DNA of 64,000 nt. Origin: Bradyrhizobium erythrophlei. Its GTDB lineage: Bacteria > Pseudomonadota > Alphaproteobacteria > Rhizobiales > Xanthobacteraceae. The stretch is taken from NCBI RefSeq assembly GCF_900129425.1, contig NZ_LT670817.1:5332001-5396000 (forward strand). The letters are read 5' to 3'. Below, one piece after another: positions 9,965 through 19,028 of this stretch. The notes under the pieces were generated by a model, which was not told the origin of the DNA, did not search any database, and saw only the letters and a program-made list of their open reading frames with translations. The position numbers were made by a program, and so were the translations under genes. Each line of letters begins with the position of its first letter. Positions within the stretch are counted from its first letter, which is position 1.

Positions 9965-11086
9965 TCAGGCTACGGCGGCGACGACGGCGTCGCGCGTCCC
10001 GATGAAATTCCGACCGCGCTCGCCCAGCAAAGCTTCGTCGATGACGTTCAGCCACTCCTCATGGGCGAGGCCGTAATCGGTGGCTCGCGTCGAAACGCCG
10101 AGTTGCGTCAACGTGGCAGCCAACCGGTCGACGCTCGCTTCAAGGTCGGAGCCGAAGATCCGCGACAGCGCGGCATCGCAGTCCGCGCTCCGGCCGATCA
10201 CGCTGCGCATCACTGCGGGCAGACTGAAGGAACAGGCGATACCATGAACGATGCCGTGATGCAGGGTCAGATGATATGAGAGCGAATGGGCCAGTGCGGT
10301 CTTGGTGTTGGAAAACGCCAGCCCGGCAAACAGGCTGGCTCGCGCCATGCGCGACCGCAGCACGACGTTGTCGAGATCCCGCGACAGCCGCGGCAGACAT
10401 TCGATAACCTCGCGGGCGGCGAATACTGCGTGGTTTGTGGACACCGGATTGGAGTTGACGTTCCAGATGCTTTCCAGCGCGTGCGAAAGCGCGTCCAGGC
10501 CGGTGCTGACGGTCAATCCCCTGGGCACGCCGAGCATGAGCCGTGGATCGATGATGGCGGATTCGGGGTAGAGGTTCGGCCGCGCCAACGAATATTTCTT
10601 CTTGTTTTCGGTGTCCCAAACCGTCGCCCAGGAAGTCACTTCGCTGCCGGTGCCGGCCGTCGTGGGCACGGCAATGATCGGCAGGTGCCGCAAGACGTCG
10701 AAGCCGCGACGGCCCTCGACATAATCCTGCACGCGGGAAAAGTCGTCGCCGGCCGTGGCCAGAACCTTGGCCGTGTCCATCACCGAGCCGCCTCCCAGGG
10801 CGACGATGACAGCCGGAGATACCGGCGCCTCGCCGAATAGCCGACATGCGGCGTCCAACGCAGGGTAGCTTGGATTGGGCTCGACGTTTCGAATCACGAC
10901 GGCAGCAGGTCCCGCGGTCTTGGCCAGGCTCTCTTCGAGTTGGGCAAAGATAGCAGCGTCGCTGTAAGTCACCAGGCAATAAGGCCGCCCTGCGATCTTG
11001 TCGGTCAACGATGCGAACGCGTTTTCGCCGAAAACGACTTGCACCGGGTTGCTGTAAGACCACGCGCGGTCCGCTTGGTTGCCCAT
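9965..11086 (-). CDS. Phosphonate-associated iron-containing alcohol dehydrogenase
   Basis: A group III alcohol dehydrogenase of 373 residues. The nucleotide-binding GGGSVMDTAK lies near residue 95, and metal ligands lie in ALAHSLSYHLTLHHGIVHG. A subfamily of these enzymes is repeatedly found in 2-carbon phosphonate clusters (described as phn_Fe-ADH) and interconverts phosphonoacetaldehyde and 2-hydroxyethylphosphonate. Its place as first gene before phnA and phnY supports that assignment. I chose the ATG at 11086, which begins MGNQADRAWSYSNP; a longer start at 11155 would intrude into the divergent promoter region. The direction of the reaction in vivo is inferred, not shown. Confidence 0.85.
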   Translation of the reverse strand: MGNQADRAWSYSNPVQVVFGENAFASLTDKIAGRPYCLVTYSDAAIFAQLEESLAKTAGPAAVVIRNVEPNPSYPALDAACRLFGEAPVSPAVIVALGGGSVMDTAKVLATAGDDFSRVQDYVEGRRGFDVLRHLPIIAVPTTAGTGSEVTSWATVWDTENKKKYSLARPNLYPESAIIDPRLMLGVPRGLTVSTGLDALSHALESIWNVNSNPVSTNHAVFAAREVIECLPRLSRDLDNVVLRSRMARASLFAGLAFSNTKTALAHSLSYHLTLHHGIVHGIACSFSLPAVMRSVIGRSADCDAALSRIFGSDLEASVDRLAATLTQLGVSTRATDYGLAHEEWLNVIDEALLGERGRNFIGTRDAVVAAVA

Positions 11087-11185
11087 TTGGATACTACTCC
11101 CTGAGTTCTTCTTAACGGAAACACTCGGCGGGGTGGGGTCATTTTTCCAATTCATTTTCCAAGGGGGGTCCTATATAAAAAATCT
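11087..11185. promoter_or_regulatory. Divergent control region between phosphonate operon and LysR gene
   Basis: A 99-base intergenic region between two divergent starts, the usual layout for a LysR regulator and its target. It contains a near-direct repeat, ATTTTTCCA at 11142-11150 and ATTTTCCA at 11153-11160, and an A+T-rich TATATAAAAAATCT just before the LysR ATG. These are candidate binding sites; no consensus match is claimed. Confidence 0.4.
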
Positions 11186-12067
11186 ATGAGGTATACCCAG
11201 CTTCGCTCGTTCCATGCCGTTGCCATGGCAGGCAGTTTTACCAAGGCCGCAGCGCAGCTCCACGTCAGTCAGCCGACGCTGACGACGCAAGTGCGAGCGA
11301 TGGAAGCCGACTACCAGGTCGAATTGTTCCTGAGACGAAGCACCGGCCTCGAACTGACCGATACTGGACGGGACCTTCTGCAGATCACCAACCGGCTGTT
11401 CGCTCAGGAGAAGGAAGCCGAGCTGTATTTGAGGGAGAGCAAGGAACTGCGCACCGGACATCTGCGCGTCGGAGCAGTCGGACCGTTCCACGTCACCGAG
11501 ATGCTGGTCGCCTTCAACGAGCGTTATCCGGGAATCGAGGTGTCCGTCTCGATCGGCAACTCGCGCGAGACCGTACGCAGTCTGATGGAATTCCGCACCG
11601 ATATCGCCGTGCTCGCTTATGTCGACAACGATCCAAAATTATTGGCCTGGCAGTACAGCAAGGACAAGATCGCCGCCTTCGCTCACAAAGACCATCCGCT
11701 GGCAAAGGGCCGGCGATCGATCAGGGCGCGCGATCTCTCGGGACAACTCATGGTCATGCGCGAACGCGGCTCGAATACGCGGCGAGCGATCGAGGAAATG
11801 TTGCAGAAGACCCAGGTCAAGCCGAAGGTCATGATGGAAATCGGAAGCCGCGAAGCGGTCCGCGAAGCCGTCGCACGCGGCATCGGCATCGGTACCGTGT
11901 CCACCGCCGAGTTCATCCCGGATCCGCGCCTTACGCATGTTGCCGTTCGCGGATGTCGATGTATTCAATTACGCGCACGTTGTCTGTCTCGAAGAGAGAA
12001 AAGGCGAGCGACTAATTGGAGCATTTCTCGGCGGAGTGATGGAATTGCTGAAACGCCATGCCAATGA
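11186..12067 (+). CDS. LysR-family regulator of phosphonate catabolism, C-terminus frameshifted
   Basis: The N-terminal winged helix is typical (FHAVAMAGSFTKAAAQLHVS, then QPTLTTQVRAME) and the effector domain is intact to about residue 250. It matches LysR regulators linked to 2-aminoethylphosphonate clusters. After DPRLTH the frame gives an Arg/Cys-rich tail without family resemblance. Reading one base further on from about 11940 restores LPFADVDVFNYAHVVCLEER and then GAFLGGVMELLKR, ending at a TGA at 12102-12104. One extra base (or two lost) near 11935-11942 therefore replaces about 44 C-terminal residues. Either the gene is damaged or the base is a sequencing error. Confidence 0.85.
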   Translation: MRYTQLRSFHAVAMAGSFTKAAAQLHVSQPTLTTQVRAMEADYQVELFLRRSTGLELTDTGRDLLQITNRLFAQEKEAELYLRESKELRTGHLRVGAVGPFHVTEMLVAFNERYPGIEVSVSIGNSRETVRSLMEFRTDIAVLAYVDNDPKLLAWQYSKDKIAAFAHKDHPLAKGRRSIRARDLSGQLMVMRERGSNTRRAIEEMLQKTQVKPKVMMEIGSREAVREAVARGIGIGTVSTAEFIPDPRLTHVAVRGCRCIQLRARCLSRREKRRATNWSISRRSDGIAETPCQ

Positions 12068-12148
12068 GGGACGGCACTCCCGCTCGAACAATCCGATGAG
12101 ATGAATTGAACGAGCGGGCGCGACCGCCTCCCTTTTTGGCGGCGAAGG

Positions 12149-13687
12149 TCAGCCCTTCGCCAGCGGCATCGCGACGAACCTCGTCGCATCCGCGGTCTTC
12201 ACTTGCATCAGAACGCTATGCTTGCCCGCAGCATTGGCCTCCGTCAGCGCCGAGCGCACGTCGTCGACGTTGGCGACCGCTTTGCCGCCGATATTGAGGA
12301 TGACGTCCCCGGTCTGAAAGCCGTGATCCGCGGCCGGACCTTCCGGATCGACTGACGTCACCACGACACCCTTCTGGCCTGCGCCTTCGACATCGCCCGC
12401 GGGCGCAAGGCTGAGGCCCAAATGGGTGCCTGCCGAGGACTTCTGCTGCGTCTCGCCAGCATTCGCCTGATGGTCATTCGGCATTTCGCCGAGCGTCAGC
12501 GTTACCGGCTTGGCTTCTCCCTTGTGCAGAACGTCGAGCTTCACCTGAGTTCCCGGCGCCATCATGCTGATGGTGCGGGCCAGATCGCGCGAGTCCTTTA
12601 CGGCCGTACCGTTGACGGATGTGATGACGTCACCCGCCTCGATCCCGGCCTTGGCCGCCGGGCTGCCATCCTGCGGATTGTCCACCATCGCGCCTCTGGC
12701 CTGCTTCATGCCGAGGCTGTCGGCGATGTCGGCCGTGACCGGCTGCACCTGAACGCCGAGCCAGCCGCGCGTGATGTAGCCCTTGTCCTTGAGCTGAGCG
12801 ACGACGAGTTTCGCCGTGGCGGCAGGAATGTCGAAGCCGATACCGACCGAGCCGCCCGACGGCGAGAAGATCGCGGTGTTGACGCCGATCACATTGCCGT
12901 TCATGTCGAAAGCCGGACCGCCGGAATTACCCTTGTTGATGGGCGCGTCAATCTGGACGTAGTCGTCGTACGGTCCGTCGCCGATATCGCGGCCGCGCGC
13001 GGAAACGATTCCGGCCGTGACGGTGCCGCCAAGACCAAAGGGATTGCCGACGGCGACCACCCAGTCACCGATGCGCGGCGGCTGGTCTGCGAATTTGACG
13101 TAAGAGAAGTCTTTCTTGCCATCGACCTTGATCAGCGCCAGATCGGTCTTCGGGTCGGTGCCGACGACCTTGGCGGTGTAGATCGTGCCGTCGTCGGCGG
13201 TGACCTGCACAGACTCGGCGTGATCGACCACATGATAATTGGTCACGGCGTAGCCATCCGGCGAGATGAAGAAGCCTGACCCTTCGCCGGTGATAATCTG
13301 ATGGCGATGCGGCATGCCGTTCGGGACGCCGAAGCCGAATTGTCGTGAAAACTGGTCGAACGGCGAGCCGGATTGATCTGGATCGGACCCCTGGCTGTCG
13401 CGCTCGGAAACTGCTGTATTCTGGCCATCGTCATCGATTTTGACACGGACCGATATGACCGCCGGTTTGACCTTCGCGACGAGGTCGCCGAAGCCCTGAG
13501 GAGTTTGAGCCGTTTCGGCCGCCTGTGCCGACGCGGTCCATGCCGGCAGGTTGAGAGGCCGGTAAGCGCCCGGCCCTATTACGAGGACGGCCATGCTGAG
13601 GCCAGCAACCGAAGCCAGCAACGCGAGGCGGCGCGGCTCGAGGAATTTTCGTGGCGCGCGATGTGAGGTGTTCGATTGATCATCCAT
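12149..13687 (-). CDS. DegP/HtrA-type periplasmic serine protease
   Basis: A Do-type protease and chaperone of 512 residues. An N-terminal membrane/signal segment (LALLASVAGLSMAVLVIG) precedes the trypsin-like domain. The triad is complete: His in TNYHVVDHA, Asp in KTDLALIKV, Ser in INKGNSGGPAF. Two PDZ domains follow, the first starting at RGWLGVQVQPV and the second containing VVVTSVDPEGPAA. The ATG at 13687 is favoured because GGAG lies at proper distance; the in-frame ATG at 13696 touches that site. It is probably involved in envelope quality control. Confidence 0.93.
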   Translation of the reverse strand: MDDQSNTSHRAPRKFLEPRRLALLASVAGLSMAVLVIGPGAYRPLNLPAWTASAQAAETAQTPQGFGDLVAKVKPAVISVRVKIDDDGQNTAVSERDSQGSDPDQSGSPFDQFSRQFGFGVPNGMPHRHQIITGEGSGFFISPDGYAVTNYHVVDHAESVQVTADDGTIYTAKVVGTDPKTDLALIKVDGKKDFSYVKFADQPPRIGDWVVAVGNPFGLGGTVTAGIVSARGRDIGDGPYDDYVQIDAPINKGNSGGPAFDMNGNVIGVNTAIFSPSGGSVGIGFDIPAATAKLVVAQLKDKGYITRGWLGVQVQPVTADIADSLGMKQARGAMVDNPQDGSPAAKAGIEAGDVITSVNGTAVKDSRDLARTISMMAPGTQVKLDVLHKGEAKPVTLTLGEMPNDHQANAGETQQKSSAGTHLGLSLAPAGDVEGAGQKGVVVTSVDPEGPAADHGFQTGDVILNIGGKAVANVDDVRSALTEANAAGKHSVLMQVKTADATRFVAMPLAKG

Positions 13688-13731
13688 GATCAACATCTCC
13701 AAATTGAGTGAGGGAAATCCGTGCCTCAAAC

Positions 13732-13932
13732 ATGGAGAGCACACATTACGAGATCCTGTTCGTCGGATTAATCTTTCGAAAGAACGAGGACGGCGAACCG
13801 CGCGCGTGGCTGTCGAACATTCAAGATGAGCCCGACGATGCCATCGACCGGCGAATTCGTTGCAGTCCCACGGACACGGCCGGCAAGGCCGCGAAGAAAA
13901 CTTTCCGCCGGGCCGTCCAGTCCATCGGGTAA
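13732..13932 (+). CDS. Small unknown protein (doubtful)
   Basis: A 66-residue reading frame between htrA and hpnN, beginning MESTHYEILFVGLIFRKNED. Third positions are moderately GC-rich and the composition is balanced (mixed hydrophobic start, charged middle, basic end). I do not recognise it and see no convincing ribosome-binding site. Non-coding sequence remains possible. The rest of 13933-14169 shows nothing identifiable. Confidence 0.28.
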   Translation: MESTHYEILFVGLIFRKNEDGEPRAWLSNIQDEPDDAIDRRIRCSPTDTAGKAAKKTFRRAVQSIG

Positions 13933-14169
13933 AAAGTTCGTGAGCGGTCGTTGCGGGACCTGATGAAAATTAATTACCCCGCCGAGACCGCCATGGCGAA
14001 ACATTTCGCTGCCTTGCGTTTTTACTTGGGGCTGCTCGTCGAAAACTGTCTTGAGACAGGCCCTTGTTGCCGTTCAAGGAATTGTGACCAGGAAGTTGAA
14101 CGATTTTGCCGGCCAACGCGTTGTTGCACCGCTTCGCGATTTTGCGAGCGGGCCAAGGCTGCGCTTGCC

Positions 14170-16794
14170 ATGATCAATCCAGCGATTGTCCGACTGGTCT
14201 GCTTTTGCGCCCGCCACCGTTGGACGGTCGTTATTGTCGGCATACTCCTGACAATCGGCGCCGGCACCTTCGCTGCCGCCAAATTCTCCATCAATACGGA
14301 TGTAGAGGGATTGATTTCTGAAAATATCCCCTGGCATCGGCGTCAACTGGAATTGTCGAAGGCGTTTCCGCAAAAGGGCATTGCAGTCGTCGTCAAGGCT
14401 CCGACCGCGGAAAATGCGGAATTGGCAACCAACCAACTGGCGCAGAGCCTCGCAAAGAAACCGGAGCTGTTTCCGACGGTCGGACAACCCGAGAGCGGCG
14501 ATTTCTTCGAGCGCAACGGGTTGTTGTTCGAGTCTCCGACCGATGTCAAAAAGGCAGCAGATGGATTGGCGGCGGCCGAGCCTCTCCTCTCGACGCTCGC
14601 TGGCGATCCGAGCCTCCGCGGCGCCATGTCAGCGCTCTCGATGGGAGCCGAGGGCGTCGAGGCACACAAGATCAAGCTGGACCAGCTTGCCTGGCCCCTC
14701 TCCCTGGCCGATCGCACACTGAGTGACGTCCTGTCCGGAAAACCGGCAGCATTTTCCTGGCAGCAGCTGCTGCAAGGCCACCCACTGCCGGCCAACCAGC
14801 TACGGCACTTCATCGAAGTTCAGCCCGTGCTCGATTTTGCCCAGCTGCAGCCGGGACTCAGGGCGGAACAAGGGATACGTCAGGCGGCGGCCGATTTAGA
14901 TTTGCAAAATAAATTCGGCGCGACGATCGGTCTGACCGGTCAGGTGCCGATGAATGACGACCAGTTTTCGGTGATCCAAACCAGCGCCTTGCGCGACACC
15001 CTGACGGCGGTGTTCGGCGTGCTAATCATCTTGTGGCTGGCGCTGCACTCCTGGAAAATCATCGCCGCGGTCTTTTTCAGCCTGATGGTTGGGCTTGCGA
15101 TGACGGCCGCGATCGGCCTCGCCATGGTCGGCTCATTCAATCTGATCTCGATCGCATTCTTTGTGCTGTTTGTGGGTCTCGGGGTCGACTTCGGCATTCA
15201 ATTCGGCGTGCGCTATCGTACCGAGCGGCATGAACATCATGACTTGCGAGAGGCCCTGCGATGGGCCGCCTGCAAGGTGGGCGATCCGCTCGCCCTGGCC
15301 GCCGCGGCCACCGCCGTGGGATTTTTTGCGTTTCTGCCCACCAGCTATCGCGGCCTTTCGGAGCTCGGGCTCATTGCCGGTTGCGGCATGCTGGTCGCCT
15401 TCCTCTGCAGCATCACGTTCGTACCGGCGATGCTGGCGTTGCTCAATCCTGCGGGCGAACCCGCCGCGGTCGGCTTTCGCAGACTTGCGCCGCTGGACCA
15501 TTTCCTTCAACAGCATCGCATTGCCGTGATCGCCGGCACGCTTCTCGTCGTTCTGGCGGGGACGCCGCTGTTGTTCCATTTACGTTTCGACTTCAACCCG
15601 GTCGACCTGCAAAGTCCGGACTCGCCGTCCGTGGTGATTTATCGCGAACTGCAGAGTGATCCGGAGACCAGCGGCAACGACGCCGAAATATTGGCGCCGT
15701 CGCTCGAACGGGCCGACGCCATCGCTAAACGCCTCGCTGCACTGCCCGAAGTCTCACGCACCTTGACGCTAAACAGCTTCATTCCCGCCGATCAGGACCA
15801 GAAGATCGCGGCCTTGAAGGGCGCGTCGCAGCTCCTTGACGCCACCCTCAATCCTCAGGACGTGGATCCCGCACCGAGCGATCAAGATAATATCAGCGCG
15901 ATTCAAGCCGCAGCTGACGACCTTTCCAAGGCCGCAGGCAATGCAACCGGCGAGGTGGCAGACTCGGCCCGCCACGTCGCCGATTTGCTGAAGCGTCTTG
16001 CCGCGGCGGACGCTGGTGTCAGGGCCAGGGCGCAAGCCGCAATCGTGCCACCGCTGGTTTTTGATCTCAACCAGCTTCGCAAGAGCCTCGCCCCCGAACC
16101 GGTTACGATCAAGACGCTGCCGCCGAACCTCGTCCGCGATTGGTTATTGCCCGACGGCAGAGCCCGCGTCCAGGCTTTGCCGAAGGGCGATCCGAACAAC
16201 ACAGACGTGCTGCGAACATTCGCGACCGCGGTGCTGCGTGCCGAGCCGTCGGCCACCGGAGCGGCGATCAGTTACTACGAAGCCGCGAAAACGGTCACGT
16301 CGGCCTTTGTCGAAGCGGGCGTCCTGGCTCTCGCCGCAATCGCCATTCTGCTGCTTATCGCGTTGCGGCGTCTGACGGACGTGCTGCTGACGCTCGTCCC
16401 TCTCCTGCTCGCCGGCGCCCTCACGCTTCAGATCAGCGTGCTGGCCGGCCTCACCCTCAATTTTGCAAACATCATCGCCCTGCCACTGCTTCTCGGCGTC
16501 GGCGTCGCGTTCAAGATCTATTACATCATGGCGTGGCGCGCTGGAAAAACCGGCCTGCTGCAATCGACGCTGACCCGGGCGGTCGTATTCAGCGCCATGA
16601 CCACGGCGGTCGCGTTCGGGAGCATGTGGGCCTCGAAGTATCCGGGCATGTCGAGCATGGGCAAGCTGATGGCGCTCTCGCTGCTGTGCACGATGTTTGC
16701 CGCCGTGCTGTTCCAGCCGGTCCTGATGGGGCAGCCGCGGCAGCTGACAGTCCATCGGGAGCCACCAAAGGATTTGCGCGAAGCCGCGGAATAG
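14170..16794 (+). CDS. hpnN: Hopanoid-associated RND transporter HpnN
   Basis: An MMPL/RND-type membrane protein of 874 residues. One membrane segment lies at the N-terminus (WTVVIVGILLTIGAGTFAAA). A large periplasmic domain follows, then a block of five segments (RDTLTAVFGVLIILWLALHS onward), a second periplasmic domain and a second block near the C-terminus. The arrangement and sequence fit HpnN, which moves hopanoids from inner to outer membrane in Rhodopseudomonas palustris. The ATG at 14170 (MINPAIVRLVCF) is chosen since the upstream frame is Cys/Arg-rich and unlike the family. No other hopanoid gene is in the window. Confidence 0.88.
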   Translation: MINPAIVRLVCFCARHRWTVVIVGILLTIGAGTFAAAKFSINTDVEGLISENIPWHRRQLELSKAFPQKGIAVVVKAPTAENAELATNQLAQSLAKKPELFPTVGQPESGDFFERNGLLFESPTDVKKAADGLAAAEPLLSTLAGDPSLRGAMSALSMGAEGVEAHKIKLDQLAWPLSLADRTLSDVLSGKPAAFSWQQLLQGHPLPANQLRHFIEVQPVLDFAQLQPGLRAEQGIRQAAADLDLQNKFGATIGLTGQVPMNDDQFSVIQTSALRDTLTAVFGVLIILWLALHSWKIIAAVFFSLMVGLAMTAAIGLAMVGSFNLISIAFFVLFVGLGVDFGIQFGVRYRTERHEHHDLREALRWAACKVGDPLALAAAATAVGFFAFLPTSYRGLSELGLIAGCGMLVAFLCSITFVPAMLALLNPAGEPAAVGFRRLAPLDHFLQQHRIAVIAGTLLVVLAGTPLLFHLRFDFNPVDLQSPDSPSVVIYRELQSDPETSGNDAEILAPSLERADAIAKRLAALPEVSRTLTLNSFIPADQDQKIAALKGASQLLDATLNPQDVDPAPSDQDNISAIQAAADDLSKAAGNATGEVADSARHVADLLKRLAAADAGVRARAQAAIVPPLVFDLNQLRKSLAPEPVTIKTLPPNLVRDWLLPDGRARVQALPKGDPNNTDVLRTFATAVLRAEPSATGAAISYYEAAKTVTSAFVEAGVLALAAIAILLLIALRRLTDVLLTLVPLLLAGALTLQISVLAGLTLNFANIIALPLLLGVGVAFKIYYIMAWRAGKTGLLQSTLTRAVVFSAMTTAVAFGSMWASKYPGMSSMGKLMALSLLCTMFAAVLFQPVLMGQPRQLTVHREPPKDLREAAE

Positions 16795-16798
16795 AAAA

Positions 16799-16823
16799 AG
16801 GGAGGGCCTGAGAAACCCTCCCT
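16799..16823. terminator. Hairpin after hpnN
   Basis: AGGGAGGG at 16799-16806 pairs with CCCTCCCT at 16816-16823 over a 9-base loop, 5 bases past the hpnN stop. There is no U-run on the plus strand but an A-run precedes it, so the better intrinsic terminator shape is on the minus strand. Confidence 0.5.
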
Positions 16824-17143
16824 CATCCGTGCTGACCTTACGCGCGAGGCAAACCGGGCGACATCCCCACCCCTCCCCGCGCGACGACCAAACTGTCTGA
16901 CCTTACCCTGTGTAACTGCCTCGCCGGCCCTTGGAGAAAACCGGCGAGAACAGGACCTTAGCAGGCCCGCGCCGATCCCCAACCGCATAGTTAATTTAAC
17001 GTTAACGGCGCAAACCCGTCGCCGGCAGCCCCTCCGGCATGGACGCTGCAAAGCCAGTCTTGCAAAACAACCAGGGAAGCGGGCGTGCGCGAAAGCGGGA
17101 CAGAGGTGTCCCGCCGACCCGCGCCCCGGGGCAAAGGCCGGCA
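16824..17143. other. Gene-free spacer with a short shared motif
   Basis: No supportable gene. The 19-mer ACATCCCCACCCCTCCCCG at 16861-16879 recurs exactly at 22624-22642 after another gene. The A+T-rich TTAATTTAACGTTAACGG at about 16990-17007 may belong to the promoter of the PAS_5 gene. Confidence 0.4.
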
Positions 17144-17701
17144 ATGAAACATCCGTCAAACCGTGAGTTTTTCGCATATTGGGACGAGAAGCGTGGCGGC
17201 GCGCGAGCGCCGGACCGTAGCGAGATCGAGCCCGGCGCGGTGCGCGAACTGCTCGGCGATATCTTCGTGCTGTCCTATGACGCGGCCGCCGGCTATCCGT
17301 TTCGGGTCGCCGGAACGCGGGTCTGCGCCCTGCTCGGCTGCGACCTGAAAGATCAAAGCTTTTCCGCGCTGTTCGCACCCGACGGCCGCCGCGAGATCGA
17401 GGAGATCGTCGCCGTGGTCGCCGAAGAGACATTGGCCGCTGTCGCCGGTATTACCGCGACGTCGCAACATGGCGCGCCGGTGCATCTGGAATTATTGCTG
17501 CTGCCGTTCAACACCCGCGCCCACACTCCGATCAGTCTGACCGGACTGCTGGCCCCGTTCGAAAGCAACCGTGGCCTGCTTTCAGATTTCAAACTGACAT
17601 CGTGGCGCTATCTCGCCCATCCTCCGCAACGTTTCGTGCCCCGCGCCTTGCGCAAACTGGCGGTCGCCCGCGGCCTCATGGTCTATGAAGGACTGCGCTA
17701 A
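17144..17701 (+). CDS. PAS_5-domain protein
   Basis: A 185-residue protein of the alphaproteobacterial PAS_5 family (PF07310 type). It begins KHPSNREFFAYWDEKRGG. The PAS core carries the characteristic YPFRVAGTRVCALLGCDLKD and later LELLLLPFNT. The family has no established function; single-domain members are presumed sensors or adaptors. The ATG at 17144 is chosen because residues before it are low-complexity and arginine-rich. It converges with the alcohol dehydrogenase gene with one base between stops. Confidence 0.82.
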   Translation: MKHPSNREFFAYWDEKRGGARAPDRSEIEPGAVRELLGDIFVLSYDAAAGYPFRVAGTRVCALLGCDLKDQSFSALFAPDGRREIEEIVAVVAEETLAAVAGITATSQHGAPVHLELLLLPFNTRAHTPISLTGLLAPFESNRGLLSDFKLTSWRYLAHPPQRFVPRALRKLAVARGLMVYEGLR

Positions 17702-17702
17702 A

Positions 17703-18854
17703 TCATTCCGCCAGTTCCGGCCACGGCACGATGGTCGATTTCACCGTCTTCATCGCCATCGCATCCGCTACCGCGCGGCCGATGCCTTCCTCGGAAAACG
17801 GATACAGCGTCTGCATCTCGAGCCAGGGATATTTGGCGCGCGTGCGATAAAGCATATCGACGCCGAGCGGCAGATCGTTGCCGGTGAAGCCCCACGATCC
17901 CAGCACGTTGAGATCCTTGGTGCAGATGCGATGCCATGACGTCTCAATCGAACCGGCATCGGTGAACTGCCCCATCTCGACATAGGTGCCGCCGTCACGC
18001 AGCATTTCGATGCCCTCGGGGCCGGCGCTCGGATGGCCCGAGCAATCCATCACCAGGTCGGCGCCAAAACCGCCGACGATGTCGCGCACGGCTCTGATGC
18101 GCGCTTCCGGCGTCGTGATCTGCTCGATATCGACGGTCGCTTCCGCGCCGAACTTGCGCGCCAGCTTGAGCCGCGGGTTCTCCGGCGCGCCGACGCAGAT
18201 CACGCGGCCCGCGCCCATCTCCTGTGCAGCAGCCACCGCCAAAATCCCGATCGGGCCGGAGCCCTGGATCACGACGGTGTCGCCCCATTTGAATCCGCCC
18301 GATCGGGCGGCGCGATTGAAGGCGCGGATGCAGGAGGTCAAAGGTTCCGACAAGGCGCCGAGCCGTAGCGGCATGTCGTCGGGCAGCTTGTAGATCTTGG
18401 TGCCCGGCAGCATGTCGAGATCGACATAGACATATTCGGCCCACCCGCCCCACAGATGCGGCGCCTTGTCGAAGCCGAGATAGCGGCCGTAATACACTGG
18501 CGTCAGGCATTTGTTGGCGCTTTCGGGATAGTGGATGCAGTAGTAGCAATGCCCGCACGGCATCAGCGGCGGGATCATTACCTTCGATCCCACTTTAAGC
18601 GGCTTGCTCATGAAATCTTCCGAAAATTCCGCGCCGACCTCGACCAGCACGCCGCCGATCTCGTGGCCGAGCGTGAACGGCCACGGCAGTTGCTTCGGCC
18701 AGTGGCCTTTCAGGATATGCAGATCAGTGCCGCAGACACCGCACGCGCCGACTTTTATCAGCGCCGCCTTTTTCGGAATTTTCGGCCACGGCACCGCGCG
18801 AATGACCGGCTGCGCACCGGGACCGTCATAGGTGCATACGCGAATCTGTTCCAT
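17703..18854 (-). CDS. Zinc-dependent medium-chain alcohol dehydrogenase
   Basis: A 383-residue MDR-family dehydrogenase. The catalytic zinc ligands are in CGVCGTDLH and GHEIGG, and the structural zinc site is a Cys cluster in PCGHCYYCIHYPESANKC. The nucleotide-binding turn is GSGPIGILAVAAAQ. It resembles threonine/sorbitol/alcohol dehydrogenases, but the substrate cannot be assigned. A divergent MFS transporter starts 175 bases away and might serve the same pathway. Confidence 0.88.
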   Translation of the reverse strand: MEQIRVCTYDGPGAQPVIRAVPWPKIPKKAALIKVGACGVCGTDLHILKGHWPKQLPWPFTLGHEIGGVLVEVGAEFSEDFMSKPLKVGSKVMIPPLMPCGHCYYCIHYPESANKCLTPVYYGRYLGFDKAPHLWGGWAEYVYVDLDMLPGTKIYKLPDDMPLRLGALSEPLTSCIRAFNRAARSGGFKWGDTVVIQGSGPIGILAVAAAQEMGAGRVICVGAPENPRLKLARKFGAEATVDIEQITTPEARIRAVRDIVGGFGADLVMDCSGHPSAGPEGIEMLRDGGTYVEMGQFTDAGSIETSWHRICTKDLNVLGSWGFTGNDLPLGVDMLYRTRAKYPWLEMQTLYPFSEEGIGRAVADAMAMKTVKSTIVPWPELAE

Positions 18855-19028
18855 GAAGTTTCCTCCGGCCCTTCGGCTATTGTTGATTTGAGTGGCGTGG
18901 GCGAAGCAAGCCTATGTGAACCCGGCGGCGATGCCAATGCACGGCCGGTACGATCGGACTTGCCGTGCGATTGACAGCCGCATCGCAGCGCATCAGGCTG
19001 CACGCCAACTTCAAGAGGGGGTGAGGCG

